A stretch of DNA of 64,000 nucleotides from Micrasema longulum (GCA_022494885.1 JAGVSM010000203.1:124001-188000); one strand, 5' to 3'. Positions 11,448-22,842 are shown, counted from the stretch's first letter. Numbers and translations are program-made. Notes: generated by a model not told the origin, from the sequence alone.

Positions 11448-13371
11448 TCAGATGACGTTAATCAATCATCATTGCGATTTTTACCAACATCACATTAACA
11501 TAGAGCCGCACAGTAATTAACCAATAATACAGACATTATTTATTCATAAATCGACCGGTGTAAGGGGCTAGGTAACTTTTTTGAGGCAAACTCAAATTTC
11601 AGTTTAAAATATTTGAGTAACTATGTATAAAATAGGTTTGAATGTTTAATAAGCCTTTAGTGCCTGTTGGTGAACCAAGGAAACATAATGCGTGTAATAA
11701 AACTGTTTTTATATACAATTTCCCGTAGCACTGAACTTCCACATTATGGGTTTTGTAAGCACGCACAGTTGAATGATTTTGGTGAAAACTTACCGTTACG
11801 CAAATATGTAACGGACTGTACCTACTTATTTATTCACACTAGACACAACTAAGTCGCATTTTTGCTCTTTTAATGGAGTTACAATTTTTAAGCATTCTGG
11901 ATTTGGAACTTAGTAAAAAAATAATTATGACATCACATGTGCGACCGCGGGATAAATAAAGATATCACTCGTGAGAGGAAAGGCAGTCTGATTTTTCTTA
12001 ATAGAAACGTATTCTCGTATTTTCTTCCTGGATTATGGCACAAGAACAGTGATTATTTTGTACAGTATAGATTTTCACCATTGTCGTGACTCCTCAGTTT
12101 TGCTTTTTTGATCATCTGTTTCTTATGGGAGCTAGGATCATCCACAAACCCGAAAAAGCACTCGTACGTACCACAGTTGTATCCGGCGTCTTCGGACGAA
12201 CGGTATACAAATAACAACTTTATACTATCACTTTCGATTTTCTTGCATACATCGTAGACTTTTGTTATCAAGAATTGCAGGTATTCTTTGCTGCTTGCAA
12301 GAAGCACGGCATCATCAGCATACAGAAGACAGTTGACAGTTATACCACTCATTTTTGCTCCCATTCTTAAATCTTTAACTTCTCTCTATACAGTTATCCA
12401 TGTATTTGTTAAACAACCATGATGACATTACACATCCCTGTTTAACTTCTTTAGGAATGTTAAACCACGATATGAATGACCCATTCACCTTCACACACGC
12501 TGCGCTGTCCTTGTACAGTAACGCAATAGCCCTTGTCAGGTTACCATTCACTCAATACTCCAATAAAACCTTCCGAAATTTTTCTGTGTCCACTGTCCAC
12601 TTCATCAAATGCCTTTTGTAGATCGACAAATGCGCAGAAAAGTTTTTGGTGTTTAGCCAGAATTTTTTCGTCATATTTCGCATAGCGAATATTTGATCCA
12701 TACATCCTCTTCCATTCACAAATCCACTTTGTATAGCCCACACGTCTTACTCACTTTTCTTACTCTATCAATAAGTATTCTGCCAAATATATTTTCAACA
12801 ACGCTTAAAGGGCTGATTGCTATATAGTTTCCGCATTCCACCCTAGAGCCTTTTCCCTTGTATAGAGGTATAACAACAGCTCTCCTCCAATCAAGGGGAG
12901 TGTATTCCTCATCTAACAAAGGTTAAAAAGCTTATGAAGCCATACAAAAAATATTTTTCCACCCGCCTTTATAAACTCTGTGACAGTGTTATCATAACTT
13001 TGAGCTTTCCCATTCTTCATATACATAACAGCATTTTTTTTTTTTCATACTTATCTCTTTCGCATCGTCACCTGCATTTATGTTTACTTGAGAAGGTGGT
13101 ACACTGGGTATTATTTCCTGTGAGCGTTTCGTACACCTCCTCAAAATATTTCTTCCATCTCGTTTTAATTCCACTATCATTCGTCGCCATTTTTCTATCG
13201 TTTCCTATTACTACTGTAATACATCCGCTATCTTGACTTTTTTGGGAATTTATAACCACTTTCCAGAATATTTTGATCTTTTCTTGGAATTTTTTTGTCA
13301 TTTTTATTCCCTCACTTTCATTCAGTAATTTCTTTCTTTCACACACCCTGTTTTGCTCTCTTCTTACATTC

Positions 13372-14680
13372 GCGCTCAGCTGGCTGGGCTGGGCGTGAAA
13401 TATAGTTCCTCTCCAACCGTAGCTTATAATCTTATAATAAATTTAAAAATAAGTTGTTATATGTTAGAAAACAATGAGTTAATGTTTATAAGTCGTTAGT
13501 GTGTAGTAGTGTAGTCATGTTTAGACAAACAGTGGAAAAAGAAGACTATTTATTTAATAGCATTGTTTTATACTTTATTCTTAACAAAATATGTGACAAA
13601 TAGTGAACAATGGAAACTTTAAAAAATAGTGCGCCTGTAACCTTAAAATCATAAAAAAATTCTAATCCATTAAAACCGTTTAAGAATGCATAAGTTTTTG
13701 ACGCGAAAGTACCTAAATGTTGCTATTTGGAACACTACACCCATAATTAATAAATTACAACAGTGCTACTAAAAGTGAACTGACATTTATTGATAAATAC
13801 ATAATATTTCAAATATCTGCCTTCTAATAACGTACAAAATGATAAATCAAACCGCTCATACACGCATTTGTGTAATATTCATGTAAAAAAGTGAATTGAA
13901 CAGGAATGTTGCGTCTCATAAAATGAAATAATACGGACCAAAATGGACACCAAGTCGTTGGAACAATAGGCATAATCCCCCAGTCTACACACGTGCGTTT
14001 CCGGAAATTCTCCAGCAGCCAGTGGGTCACATGGTGACGGTATCTACCTACTGTCTACAAAAGATTCTCTTAGGACATCTATCTCCCTTTGTTAACCATG
14101 GAATTGATACAGTGTTTTATTTATTTAGTTTTTTATTGCTTACTTCTTGGCATGAACACTTGACAAGCTTACTACTATGCTCTATTTTTTATAAATTTAT
14201 TGATATCATTCTAATTTTTCTAGAATTCCACTCGTCCATGCGCTTTGTAGCTGCACGATGATTGGTTATCTAGCTTTCATATATCAACTTTAAAATACCT
14301 AAATTTTGTAAATGGGGTCTATAATTCCAATCGTCTATGCGCTTAGTAGCTGCAAGACGTGTTGTAATCTTACTCCTTTTTATTATTCATATTATTATTT
14401 TTTTTTAGTATCATTAATACACTAAATTTATTTGTCAATTTTTAAAATGTGTAAATGGGGGCTAAATTTCTAACTGTCTATGCGCTCTGTAGCTGCACGA
14501 CGTCCTGTAATCTAGCTCCTATCTGTTAAAATTTTTGATTGATCATTATTGAAAACGAGGAACTAGAATCCCAACCGTCCATGCGCTCTGTAGCTGCAAG
14601 ACGTACAGGGATATTTATTAATTGTACAGCGCCCTTGAGGTGATTTTCACAAAAATGGCGCTATATTAATTTTCCAATTA
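13372..14680. mobile_element. Insertion of about 1.3 kb nested in the LINE
   Basis: The LINE protein frame stops near VYIEYN (about 14685) and resumes at NVRREQNRVCERKKLL (about 13370) in the order expected for one ORF. The material between is therefore a later insertion. It contains the four-unit repeat at 14220-14604 and no coding frame. Terminal repeats are not obvious, so its class is unknown. Confidence 0.5.
14220..14604 (+). repeat. Four spaced copies of a 40-bp module (family R)
   Basis: Units begin near 14220, 14318, 14461 and 14562. Each reads roughly CTAGAATTCCAACCGTC followed by ATGCGCTCTGTAGCTGCA and a GACGT-like end. Spacers are about 60-100 bp and AT-rich. Two further units in reverse orientation are at 31560-31680. 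Such spacing is unlike a simple satellite. Confidence 0.75.
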
Positions 14681-14865
14681 TATTCAATATATACACTTTT
14701 TAATGCGGCATACTTACTGGCATCCGTTTGACTTATTGTTAATAAGCCTAACCACGCTTTCTTCTTTTCTTGAACGAGCTTTTTTATTTCATCATCCCAC
14801 CTCGCATCACCTTTCTTTCTTCCTTGTTTTGCCACACCGCATACTTCCGTTGCGATCACTCTACG

Positions 14866-16120
14866 ATTAATTGCGCTTTCAAATTATCGATAAAAGAACC
14901 GACACAGAAAATTTCAGAAAACGAACCAGCCGAGCGAAACGTCAATTTTGTCGATTTTAGTAGGGAAAAATCAGTCCGACTCGCAGTTGTCTTTTTCACA
15001 CAGAATCGGGAGGCATTTACGAGAGAGAGACATTGAAAGCCCCCCCACCCACTTGCCCGGGGCTGATTTAAAGGTCTGGTGGCCTCTTTTCTGATCCACA
15101 CATTCCAAAAATAATAGATTTTTTTATCTTTCATGAACGGCAATCTTTTTTTTTCAATTTTTTTTTTTTTTTAGAATTTACATTTACTGCTTTCAATTGC
15201 GAGAAAGAGACAGAAAATAATGTTCAAACACATATTCATCAACATTTTTAGACACCGTCTATCCTCTTAAGTTGTCATTCGTTAGGCCATGATTAGCCAA
15301 CTAATCGCCCAATGCAATTCGAAATGTGTTTTTTTTGCATTCGTAGGTAGGAAGGTACATCTTAGAACAGTTAGTCGTAAACCTACTAAGGTATACCATA
15401 CTGATAGGGAAATGTTCGTAACATGTCAAGAGATTTTATATAAAAAAATAGGTTTCTCTAAACCTCTTAATTCCTTAAATAACATGTAGGTAAAAAATGT
15501 GTTCGTTATTTAAATAATGATTACGGTAAGCAATAAAAATCGATGTATTATTATCATGTAGTTTTAAGGTACAACCAATCGTTGCTCGTTGTTTTTGGTT
15601 GTCAAAATTATGACTTTTACGTCTTTTTAATGACAAACTACAAGTAAAACTTATACACGCATGTAAATCAAAGAATTGTAGAAAAGTGGATGTTTAAAAA
15701 TAGGTAGAATGATCTATGTTGCATAGCGTACAAACTTATTACTTTAACCAGCCAATAGCAGGTATAATGTGCATTGACTTCTGCATTCCATTCTTAATAA
15801 TGCTTTTCGTCCGTGTTGCAATTATTTGTATACATATAAACTCTCTAAGGAGAATTGTCCAGTACCTACTTGTCTATGTACATTTTTTTATACACCTCTA
15901 CGCGTTTGTGAGTGATTTTGAAAATATTGAACCTATTACAGGTGTAGATTGATTAGTGTGTAATAATAGTAGGTAAGTGTAGGTATATAGCGATTGCATT
16001 ACAAACATGGAAATAAGAAGACAAAATTCAGAAAAATTTAGTGCAAATCGCACAAATGGTAAATAATAAGTAATGATAAGAAAAAATTCCACGCCACTTG
16101 ATAATGTTGATTAAGATATT
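14866..16120. other. No gene recognised; short GC-rich repeat remnant near 15040-15090
   Basis: The string CCGGGGCTGATTTAAAGG near 15050 resembles, in reverse complement, CCTTTAAATCAGGCCC near 19576-19591. It is probably the end of a dispersed DNA element. The remainder is AT-rich and featureless. Confidence 0.35.
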
Positions 16121-16208
16121 TTCCTGATAAAGATTTACCTACGGGTATATTAATCAAAGCAGGTGAAAAGGAAATTAAACAGCAACCTGTATCTACATAT
16201 CAATAACG

Positions 16209-16214
16209 TCAGTT
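16209..16214 (+). promoter_or_regulatory. Arthropod initiator (TCAGTT) of the peptide gene
   Basis: TCAGTT with its A at 16211 lies 24 bp before the ATG at 16235. No TATA box sits at the right distance and the DPE position does not match. Upstream are GATA-type strings (TGATAAG near 16073, TGATAAAG near 16125). These are suggestive only. Confidence 0.35.
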
Positions 16215-16234
16215 ATCGCAAGTGTTGAACTACA

Positions 16235-16528
16235 ATGGACAGCAAAATCCTCTTCCTGTTTCTGACGTTATTTAGCCTGGGGATGGCAAATATCCCGAAG
16301 AACATAATTGACGGACCAGTGCAATGCCCCGAAGGACAGAAGCCAGATGCCAACGGACACTGCCAGGATATATGGGGACGTGGTGTTCCTCCAAGTGGGA
16401 GAAACATCATCCAGGTTCCTCCAAACTGTCCCGTATGTCAAAAACCTGACGGCAATGGCGTTTGCAGAGTCATCTTCGGGTGTGGATCTTTGTTAAGGCG
16501 GCTTCAACCACACCTGAGTGTCAAGTAA
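16235..16528 (+). CDS. Small secreted cysteine peptide with two tandem modules
   Basis: A 97-aa single-exon ORF. Residues 1-18 (MDSKILFLFLTLFSLGMA) are a clear signal peptide, so the product should be secreted. The mature part holds two homologous modules: 23-47 (NIIDGPVQCPEGQKPDANG, then HCQDIW) and 57-82 (NIIQVPPNCPVCQKPDGNG, then VCRVIFG), joined by GRGVPPSGR. Each has the pattern NII-x2-P-x2-C-P-x2-QKPD-x-NG-x-C. The second module gains a Cys (CPVC), and a sixth Cys (C83) lies in the tail, giving C31, C43, C65, C68, C77 and C83. A polyadenylation signal AATAAA is at 16767-16772. The layout recalls small induced immune or haemolymph peptides of insects, but I cannot name the family with confidence. 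No function is claimed. The gene call itself is well supported by signal peptide, internal duplication and 3' signal. Confidence 0.8.
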   Translation: MDSKILFLFLTLFSLGMANIPKNIIDGPVQCPEGQKPDANGHCQDIWGRGVPPSGRNIIQVPPNCPVCQKPDGNGVCRVIFGCGSLLRRLQPHLSVK

Positions 16529-16774
16529 TGTGACAACAATACCGACATTGTTACCTGCTGAAATGTGTACCTATTTAATTTATAAGATTCTTTGATATTT
16601 TATCAATTTTCTTCTATATGTGCAATGTACATGTAATATTTTTCGTATTTTTTTATTGAATATTATTTTCAAATGCTGTAAAAATTGTATCAATTTTATA
16701 TATCTAACAGAAGAGTTAAATTAATGATCTGCTTTATACAAAAACAAACATTGTCAGCTAATCGTAAATAAATA

Positions 16775-17435
16775 TATTTTGTATCAAAATTATTCGCGTT
16801 TATATCAAGATAAATCCTGAATATTAAACATTGACAAATTAATGTACCCACTAATATAGGTATGTATGCACATCATTATATTATAATCTTATCTTTTGGA
16901 TATTTAAGTGTCATAAATATGCGTTTTTTTAAACAACAATAATTCGTATAATTCTCACCTGCGAAAATTCGTAGAGAAAGAGAAGGAAATAATATTCTTT
17001 TGATATTACAACAAAAAATAAGTATTCAATTGAATCCAGATGTTTTTTTCGGAGGTTAGTCACTAATTTCACAATAACGTGAAAATCTACTTACCTGCAT
17101 ATTTGGCAGCTGGATTCAGCGTCGCCCTTGGCAAGATTTTAATTTTGCGCCCCCCTAGACTTATTTTCTAGGAAGAGAACGATAAAAGAAGTCTGTGGGT
17201 CTGCAAAGTGTGCCCCCCTGAGGGTTGCGCCCATGGCAGTCGACCGCCCGTCTAGCCCCTGGATGGATCTTGTTTTTACTGAACTAAACACAAAGAACTC
17301 AAACAAGTCACCTGAATTTATTTATTGAATTAGAATGAAAAATAATATTTTTTTTAAAAAACCACATATTTTACATATATGCACACACTAATGTAAATGA
17401 ACAAATTAGAACGGGGATGGAGAATACCTTAAATA
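16775..17435. other. No gene recognised; GC-rich remnant near 17120-17270
   Basis: The segment around 17130-17265 (GCGCCCCCCTAGAC, GGTTGCGCCCATGG) is unlike its AT-rich flanks and is probably a fragment of a dispersed element. No open frame. Confidence 0.3.
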
Positions 17436-17439
17436 AGGG

Positions 17440-17815
17440 ATTATGGAAGTCTAGGCATTTACAGGGCTTATGACCTGTCATTGGCTGGTTTAAGTGGCCA
17501 CTTTACACACTGTGTAACATTCACCATTTTACCTATGTTTGAACATCCATATTTCTTCAATTGTTCCATCTGTTGATTTTAGTGAAGTTAAATAGCTGAA
17601 ACCTTTATTGTTGTGAAGAGATTCATCTGACTGAATTATTTCACATACTAGGCAACGCCTGAAAACAATTTTCCAATTTTTAAACTTCTTCTTGGACCAG
17701 TTGGTTTCATTACAATATTTGAGTTTGTCCATATGTTTGTAGACAAAAGACTGGATTTCACCCCCTCGGGAGTCATTAAGATTAACAAATTACAACAGGG
17801 ATGGAGAATACCTTA
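17440..17815 (+). repeat. Repeat family A, near-complete copy
   Basis: Contains in order GGAAGTCTAGGCATTTACAG, TTATGACCTGTCATTGGCTG, GTTTAAGTGGCCACTTTACA, CACTGTGTAACATTCACC, a GAACATCCATATTT block, TAGGCAACGCCTGAAAACAA and GTTTGTCCATATGTTTGTAG. It ends near a CAACAGGGATGGAGAATACC block. At least eight full or partial copies exist in this window. No protein-coding frame persists across copies. Confidence 0.75.
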
Positions 17816-18054
17816 AATAATGTAAATGATTTTTTAAATTAAAAAACAATATAACATGTGTTAAATAAACTGATTAATAATGTAGCTCAGTGATACAATT
17901 AAATTATTATACATATTAGTATAAAAAGGCATTTTGTGTACATTTCTTAAATCTGCCGTCAAAAATGTCAATCTCCAAGCTTTCAAAACAATTGTATAAT
18001 ACCTAATACCAATTAAGTAATGAAGAAACGTTTTCACTTACTAAATCCATATTC

Positions 18055-18265
18055 GCTCGCTAGTTGAAGCATATGGTGTCCACAAAGCCTCTTCAGGCCT
18101 CTCTGTCTGCAATTCTCGGTCAGAACTGTATCTCTCAACTGTTATTTAAGGTGTCATTATGCATATAAGCATGGTATCGGCTGGCTTTACCGGATGTTGA
18201 TACGTCCGTTGTCCGACCGATCCTATTGAGGTTATTGAAGCTGCATCCGCAAAGGATAGGTCGCT
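18055..18265 (-). mobile_element. LINE C-terminal remnant (RTE-like)
   Basis: Positions with GGTGTCCACAAAG and CCTCTCTGTCTGC resemble the end of the fragment at 40568-40890 (GGTGTCCACAAAGATCCT, CATCTCTGTCGGC), which reads on the minus strand as an RTE-like C-terminus. Too diverged to translate cleanly. Confidence 0.4.
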
Positions 18266-18549
18266 GGCGTTGGCCTAAGGGTTATTTTGAAGTATGTACA
18301 GAGGTTTGCAATAATCTTTCAATTAGGTTCATTGCCTTCGATTATTTGATAAGCCTATGGTAATGTGTTAGTGCCTGTCTTCTTCTTCTTCTTAGTTTTT
18401 TTGGCTTTTTTCACCCCTAACTGGGGTGTTCTAGCCAGTGTCAAGTTTGAGATATCTTATTGAAATATTTACACATGTGTTAGTACTATACATACAAGTT
18501 AGTGTGTTAGTATTTATATTACATACACTTTACATACTATATAACTTAT

Positions 18550-19115
18550 TTACAACTTAATTCCATTAATAAAAATAAAATAAAAATAAAATAAAATAAC
18601 TACATATTTGCATAAATTTTTTAATATCTGTTTATTGGGTGGGGACAAGAGAATTAAAATATTAGTGGGGAATGGGACGCTGATTTTGGAGAGGTCAGAT
18701 AGGAACTCAGGATAACAATCATTAATGGGGCATCCAAAGAAAACATGATTCAGATCTTCCTCCTCAAGCTGACATTCGCACATGGCAGAGTCCCGGACAT
18801 GGATTTTAAACAAATGAGAACTATTGCAACAATGTCCAATGCGCATTCTGTATATAGAAGATGTCTCAAATTTGTTCAGAATCACTTTGGAGAACCACGG
18901 CTTTTCTGTTACATTTGGTTTCAATTGGAAAAGGTGTCTTCCCTTAGCTTGGGAGGAGGCTACCCAATATTCTTGCCATGTGTGAAGTTGCTTCTCCTTT
19001 GTCATAACGAGGAGATCACCTAGTAGTAGAAATTTCCTATAGGCAGGATCCCCGGAATGGACCGCCTCCTTTGCCAACTCGTCCACCCTCTCGTTGCCGG
19101 GAATACCACAATGTT
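18550..19115 (-). mobile_element. LINE ORF2 C-terminus (RNase H end plus zinc knuckle)
   Basis: On the minus strand a frame of about 190 codons starts with CGIPGNERVDELAKEA, the end of an RNase H domain with its final Asp. It continues through a linker to RMRIGHCCNSSHLF and a knuckle of the form C-x-C-x8-H-x4-C in CECQLEEEDLNHVFFGC. This layout is typical of Jockey/I/R1-type non-LTR retrotransposons. A related plus-strand copy is at 7830-8280. It is the best-preserved LINE reading frame in the window, but only a 3' fragment. Confidence 0.8.
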
Positions 19116-19254
19116 AGTGCCTGTCGGTAAACTAAGTAGGCACACACTCTTTTGTAAACACGCGTATTAGAATGATTTATATGGAAACTTTTTGTTTGAA
19201 TTTGAATGGATTGCACTTTAATATTAAGCCGGAGGGTTTTTTGTATATCACGCA

Positions 19255-19605
19255 AGTGTAGGCAGGGTCAGACTTGCCAAATGCGCTAAATAGGCAGATG
19301 CGGGGGCGCGAGGTCCCGGAGGCGGAGCGCGAAGGGAGCAACGATAGTTGTTGGACAACGGGTGCGGTGCGATGGCGGGTAAGAATATTCACTTGGCGCG
19401 TTCAGACGAAATGGCGTCTCGCGTCTTGCAGGATTAATATCTTAAATCTTATTTTTGTTGCATTATTTCAATGTTTATTGAATGGAATTGTTTCGATGGC
19501 TCATATTTTTATTTGGTGAGCGTAAAGAAAACAAACGGGAGCGCTAGTTTTAATTAGACTAAGGGCGGCTCAGCCTTTAAATCAGGCCCTAAGTGTGATG
19601 TTCAA
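19255..19605. repeat. GC-rich dispersed-element remnant
   Basis: The GC-rich segment (GGGGCGCGAGGTCCCGGAG and flanks) ends near CCTTTAAATCAGGCCC, a string also seen in reverse near 15050. No convincing terminal repeats and no plausible protein. Confidence 0.3.
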
Positions 19606-20454
19606 TAAAAAAAATTGTTATGTTTTCTTTCGTGTTTTTAATTTTGTCATTTTGGGATATTTGGGATAGATTTTTAGTTTGCTGAAACTTATCAAGTACC
19701 TACTCGACATACCTACATACATCGTATTTTCATTATTTTTTTATTCTAACATGTACAAATTCCAGATGAGTGACAAGTGACGCCATAACCAACACAAAAA
19801 AATATTACAGGTAAGCTCTGACAAACAGAGATTGTTACAAAACGCGCATTGTAATTTATTCAGACTTAAAAGCAGAAATTTTTAGATTACTGTCTCATTT
19901 ATCAGTTTTATGTAATATTGATTACACAAACTAAATAAACTTTTAGGAAACATTTAAAACTTAAACTCGTCAAAGTCAATGCGGCAGTTGCAACAACACA
20001 ATGTTATTTCAATAATCATTCTTTGCTTATCCGCACCGCATCGTCATAGAGTTTTCCCGGTTCTTCCATTGTCATGGGGAATTTATCAGCCGGGCAGAAA
20101 AGAGTTCTCGTACATTCTTCCTGGATTATGGCACTAGACTCTAGAGCAATGTTTTTTTACACACTATAGATACCTATTTACAATTGACGTGTCTCGAATC
20201 CCGACGATTACTTTCAACTTTTTTATTTAAAAAAGATGGGATAAAACAAAGCAACGTGTGCTAAAAAAGGAAAGAAATACGGCATTGAAAGAAATTCAAG
20301 CTCCGACCTAGTTAGAATATCAACAATGTTAGAGTATGTCCAAATGCTTGCAGACTGACTGGATTTCCTCCCTAGGGAATAGTTCATATTTAAATTTATT
20401 GCAACAGAGAAAGAAAACATTATTGAGAAGGGAATATGGAAGTCTAGGCATTTA

Positions 20455-20786
20455 CAGGGTTTGTGACCTGTCATTGGCTGGTTTAAGTGGCCACTTTACA
20501 CCCTGTGTAACATTCACAATTCTGCCCATGTTTAAACATCAAAATTTCCTCAACTCAGGCAACGCCTGAAAACAATTTTTCAATTTTATACTTCTTCTAG
20601 TAGGTGATTTGGTTCAGCCGGATAAATCTCACCCACATAATCAAGGTTTCAGCTTCTTTACTTCACAAAAGTCAACAGATAGAAGAGTTGAGGAAATGTG
20701 GATGTTTAAACATGGGCAGAATTGTGAATGTTACACAGTGTGTAAAGTGGCCACTTAAACCAGACAATGACAGGTCATAAGCCCTG
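20455..20786. repeat. Foldback of repeat family A, arms of 102 bp
   Basis: The arm 20455-20556 (sense) and arm 20685-20786 (antisense) are near-exact reverse complements; both carry the TTAAGTGGCCACTTTACA / TGTAAAGTGGCCACTTAA core. The 128-bp spacer keeps the CAACGCCTGAAAACAATTTT block of the same family. More family A sequence lies on the left, from about 20333. Confidence 0.85.
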
Positions 20787-20794
20787 GTGGTGAG

Positions 20795-21513
20795 CTCCTG
20801 CTGAAATACAGCCCCACCATTAGGACATCATTTAGTCAGTTCTGTACTCAAGTGCTGCTCCAATAGAGCTTTATATTTTAGGCTTTTTATCATTTCTTCT
20901 ATTGGTATCAAAGATCCGGTCCCCATATACGAAAAGCAGCCCCAAAACATCTTTTTCACAGGATATTTCACCGTTTAGTCAATATGAGCCACAGTAAGTT
21001 TTTCATCCCCACTTTTCTAACAAATTTTGTGCGATATCCTAGCACGAGAAAGTGGGTCTCATCTGAAAACCGCACCTTCCTCTAATCTTCTACAGTCCAT
21101 TTGGTATATTTTCTATTATAAATGAGCCTTTGCTTCATCATACGTGCCATCAGGAGTTGTTTCTTCTGTGGTCGAATTGCTTTTCTTCCAGATTCAATGA
21201 GTCTTCTTCGTACTGTTGAGTCATGTATCATCACCCCAGTGGCTCCCAAATCTCGTTGAAGTTAACTTGTTTTTCTAGGGTTTAACTTACTATTTCTGAT
21301 TAAAGATATTTCATCTCTGACACTAGTTTTCTTATTTCTTCCACATTTTCCAATTCTCATTGCTACAACTGACCTTGTTTCTCTTTTCTGCTTTATAATC
21401 TTGCTGACTGCTTCCTGACTCACAAAACATTCATTTGCAATCTCCTTCCGAGTCATTGATGTATTTTCACTTAAGGATATAATCTTTTTCCTTTTCCTCG
21501 GCGTGATATCCAT
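20795..21513 (-). pseudogene. Degenerate Tc1/mariner-type transposase
   Basis: The minus-strand frame 21513-21262 (83 aa) is an N-terminal helix-turn-helix: KRKKIISLSENTSMTRKEIA, then VSQEAVSKIIKQK. It continues in other frames with LGATGVMIHDSTVRRRLIES, RKYTKWTVED, RFSDETHFLV (first catalytic Asp region) and FWGCFSYMGTGSL, then a diverged segment to about 20795. This order is typical of Tc1-like DDE transposases. Stops and frameshifts show it is inactive. The right side abuts a family A foldback. Confidence 0.8.
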
Positions 21514-22030
21514 GATTTAAACCAACTCAAAAACATTGTTTTATACACAAGCAATTTATATAAGTCCTTTATTGAGAAAATGTAAAAAATAACTACAGAT
21601 AGTACACCAACAAACACCAATATGAGCTGCCAAAGGATTAATGAACTGTAAGTCATAAATTTTGGCGCTAAACAACTGTAAAAATGACTTATGAGTGTTG
21701 CTATACGTAAAAAATGACCAAAATGACTCTCATTCCATTAATTCGCACAATATTGTATATAATCAGCAAGAATAAGCTATTTTTATAATATGTGGGTATT
21801 TAATTTTATTAAAAAAACGTTCCCTCAACAGGTAAAAACTGAACATGGATTATCAACAGTAATAAAATTAATGCACTAATCTAAAAGATAAGTAACCTGT
21901 TGTAAAGTAAATTTGATGCTATGATAAGGTATCTCAAGTTATTTGGAAGCAGTTATCCCCATAGCCGCGCCATCGAATGGCCATAAATAAATTAATAAAA
22001 ACTATTATTTATACTAGTAGAAGGTATTAG

Positions 22031-22228
22031 GTGGCCTCCGTGGTGTAGTGGTCAAGACGCTTGACTCACGCACGGAAGGTTCCGGGTTCGATTCCCGGTG
22101 AGAACACAAAAAAATAAAATGTTATTTTTCTCAAGCCTGGGTGCTCTGTGATGTAATTCACCACTGTAATTAGGCCTCCTGGCCTGTTGTGGTGCAAAAA
22201 AAAAATGTAAAAAAGAAAAAAAAAAATT
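22031..22228 (+). mobile_element. tRNA-derived SINE with poly-A-like tail
   Basis: The head has an A box TGGTGTAGTGGTCAAG (from about 22041) and a B box GGTTCGATTCC (22085-22095). The body contains CTCAAGCCTGGGTGCTCTGTG and the tail is A-rich (22195-22228). The would-be acceptor strands do not pair, so this is not a functional tRNA gene. The head resembles a Val-type tRNA; that is an impression only. Confidence 0.75.
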
Positions 22229-22591
22229 TACCAAACGAATAATTTCTTTAAATAACTGTTACTTTCTAAAAAAATATTCAGTCTTGAATTGATCCCAATC
22301 GGTCCAACGATCGTCTAATGGATATATTGTAGTTGTAGTTTTTGTTCATTTTTTGAGACCATGTCTTCAACGCATCGCTTTTTTATTAAAAAATATAATC
22401 GTTTTTGTATTAATAGTGAAAATTTCGTAAAATTCAAGAAACCGATTTATAGGGATGTTATTTTTTTTTTTATTTATTTACACTTTATGGAGATAAAGGG
22501 CGGGCATATTGCTTTAAGGCAATTTCTTCGTACCAACCCAAACCGTCAAGTTTGAGAAAATTACAAGTACTCGTGTATGGACAATTATGGA

Positions 22592-22842
22592 AATTCAACA
22601 GATGGAAGAGTTGAGGAAATGCGGATGTTCAAACATGGGCAGAATGGTGAATGTTACACAGTGTGTAAAGTGGCCACTTAAACCAGCCAATGACAGGTCA
22701 TACGCCCTGTAGATGCCTAGACTTCCATATTTCCTTCTTAAAAATGTTTTCCCTCTGTTGAAATAAATTTAAATATGAATAACTCCCTAGGGAGGAAATC
22801 CAGCCAGTCTGCAAGCATTTGGACATAATCAAACATTGTTAC
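22592..22842 (-). repeat. Repeat family A, long copy in reverse orientation
   Basis: Contains the reverse complement of the family core (TGTGTAAAGTGGCCACTTAA, CCAGCCAATGACAGGTCATA), then GCCTAGACTTCCATATTTCC, and ends in GCAAGCATTTGGACATA. Confidence 0.75.

Larger units (their letters stand above)
12053..14865 (-). pseudogene. Broken LINE ORF2 (reverse transcriptase), interrupted
   Basis: Read on the minus strand, fragments follow the order of a non-LTR retrotransposon polymerase. These are: GDARWDDEIKKLVQEKKKAW (about 14800), then after an interruption NVRREQNRVCERKKLLNE (about 13370-13310), TRWKKYFEEVYE (about 13150), TPLDWRRAVVIPLYKGKGS (about 12880), FVDLQKAFDEVD (about 12600), and the catalytic YADD box in LLYADDAVLLASS (about 12310). 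Frameshifts and stops separate them. Domain style suggests an RTE- or CR1-like clade, not resolved. The enzyme once copied its own RNA into the genome; it is not functional here. Confidence 0.85.

Noticed and set aside
22031..22102. Functional tRNA gene (also at 5705-5788 and 24690-24780)
   Set aside because: A and B boxes are present, but acceptor arms do not pair well and repeat bodies are attached or nearby. Called SINE heads instead.
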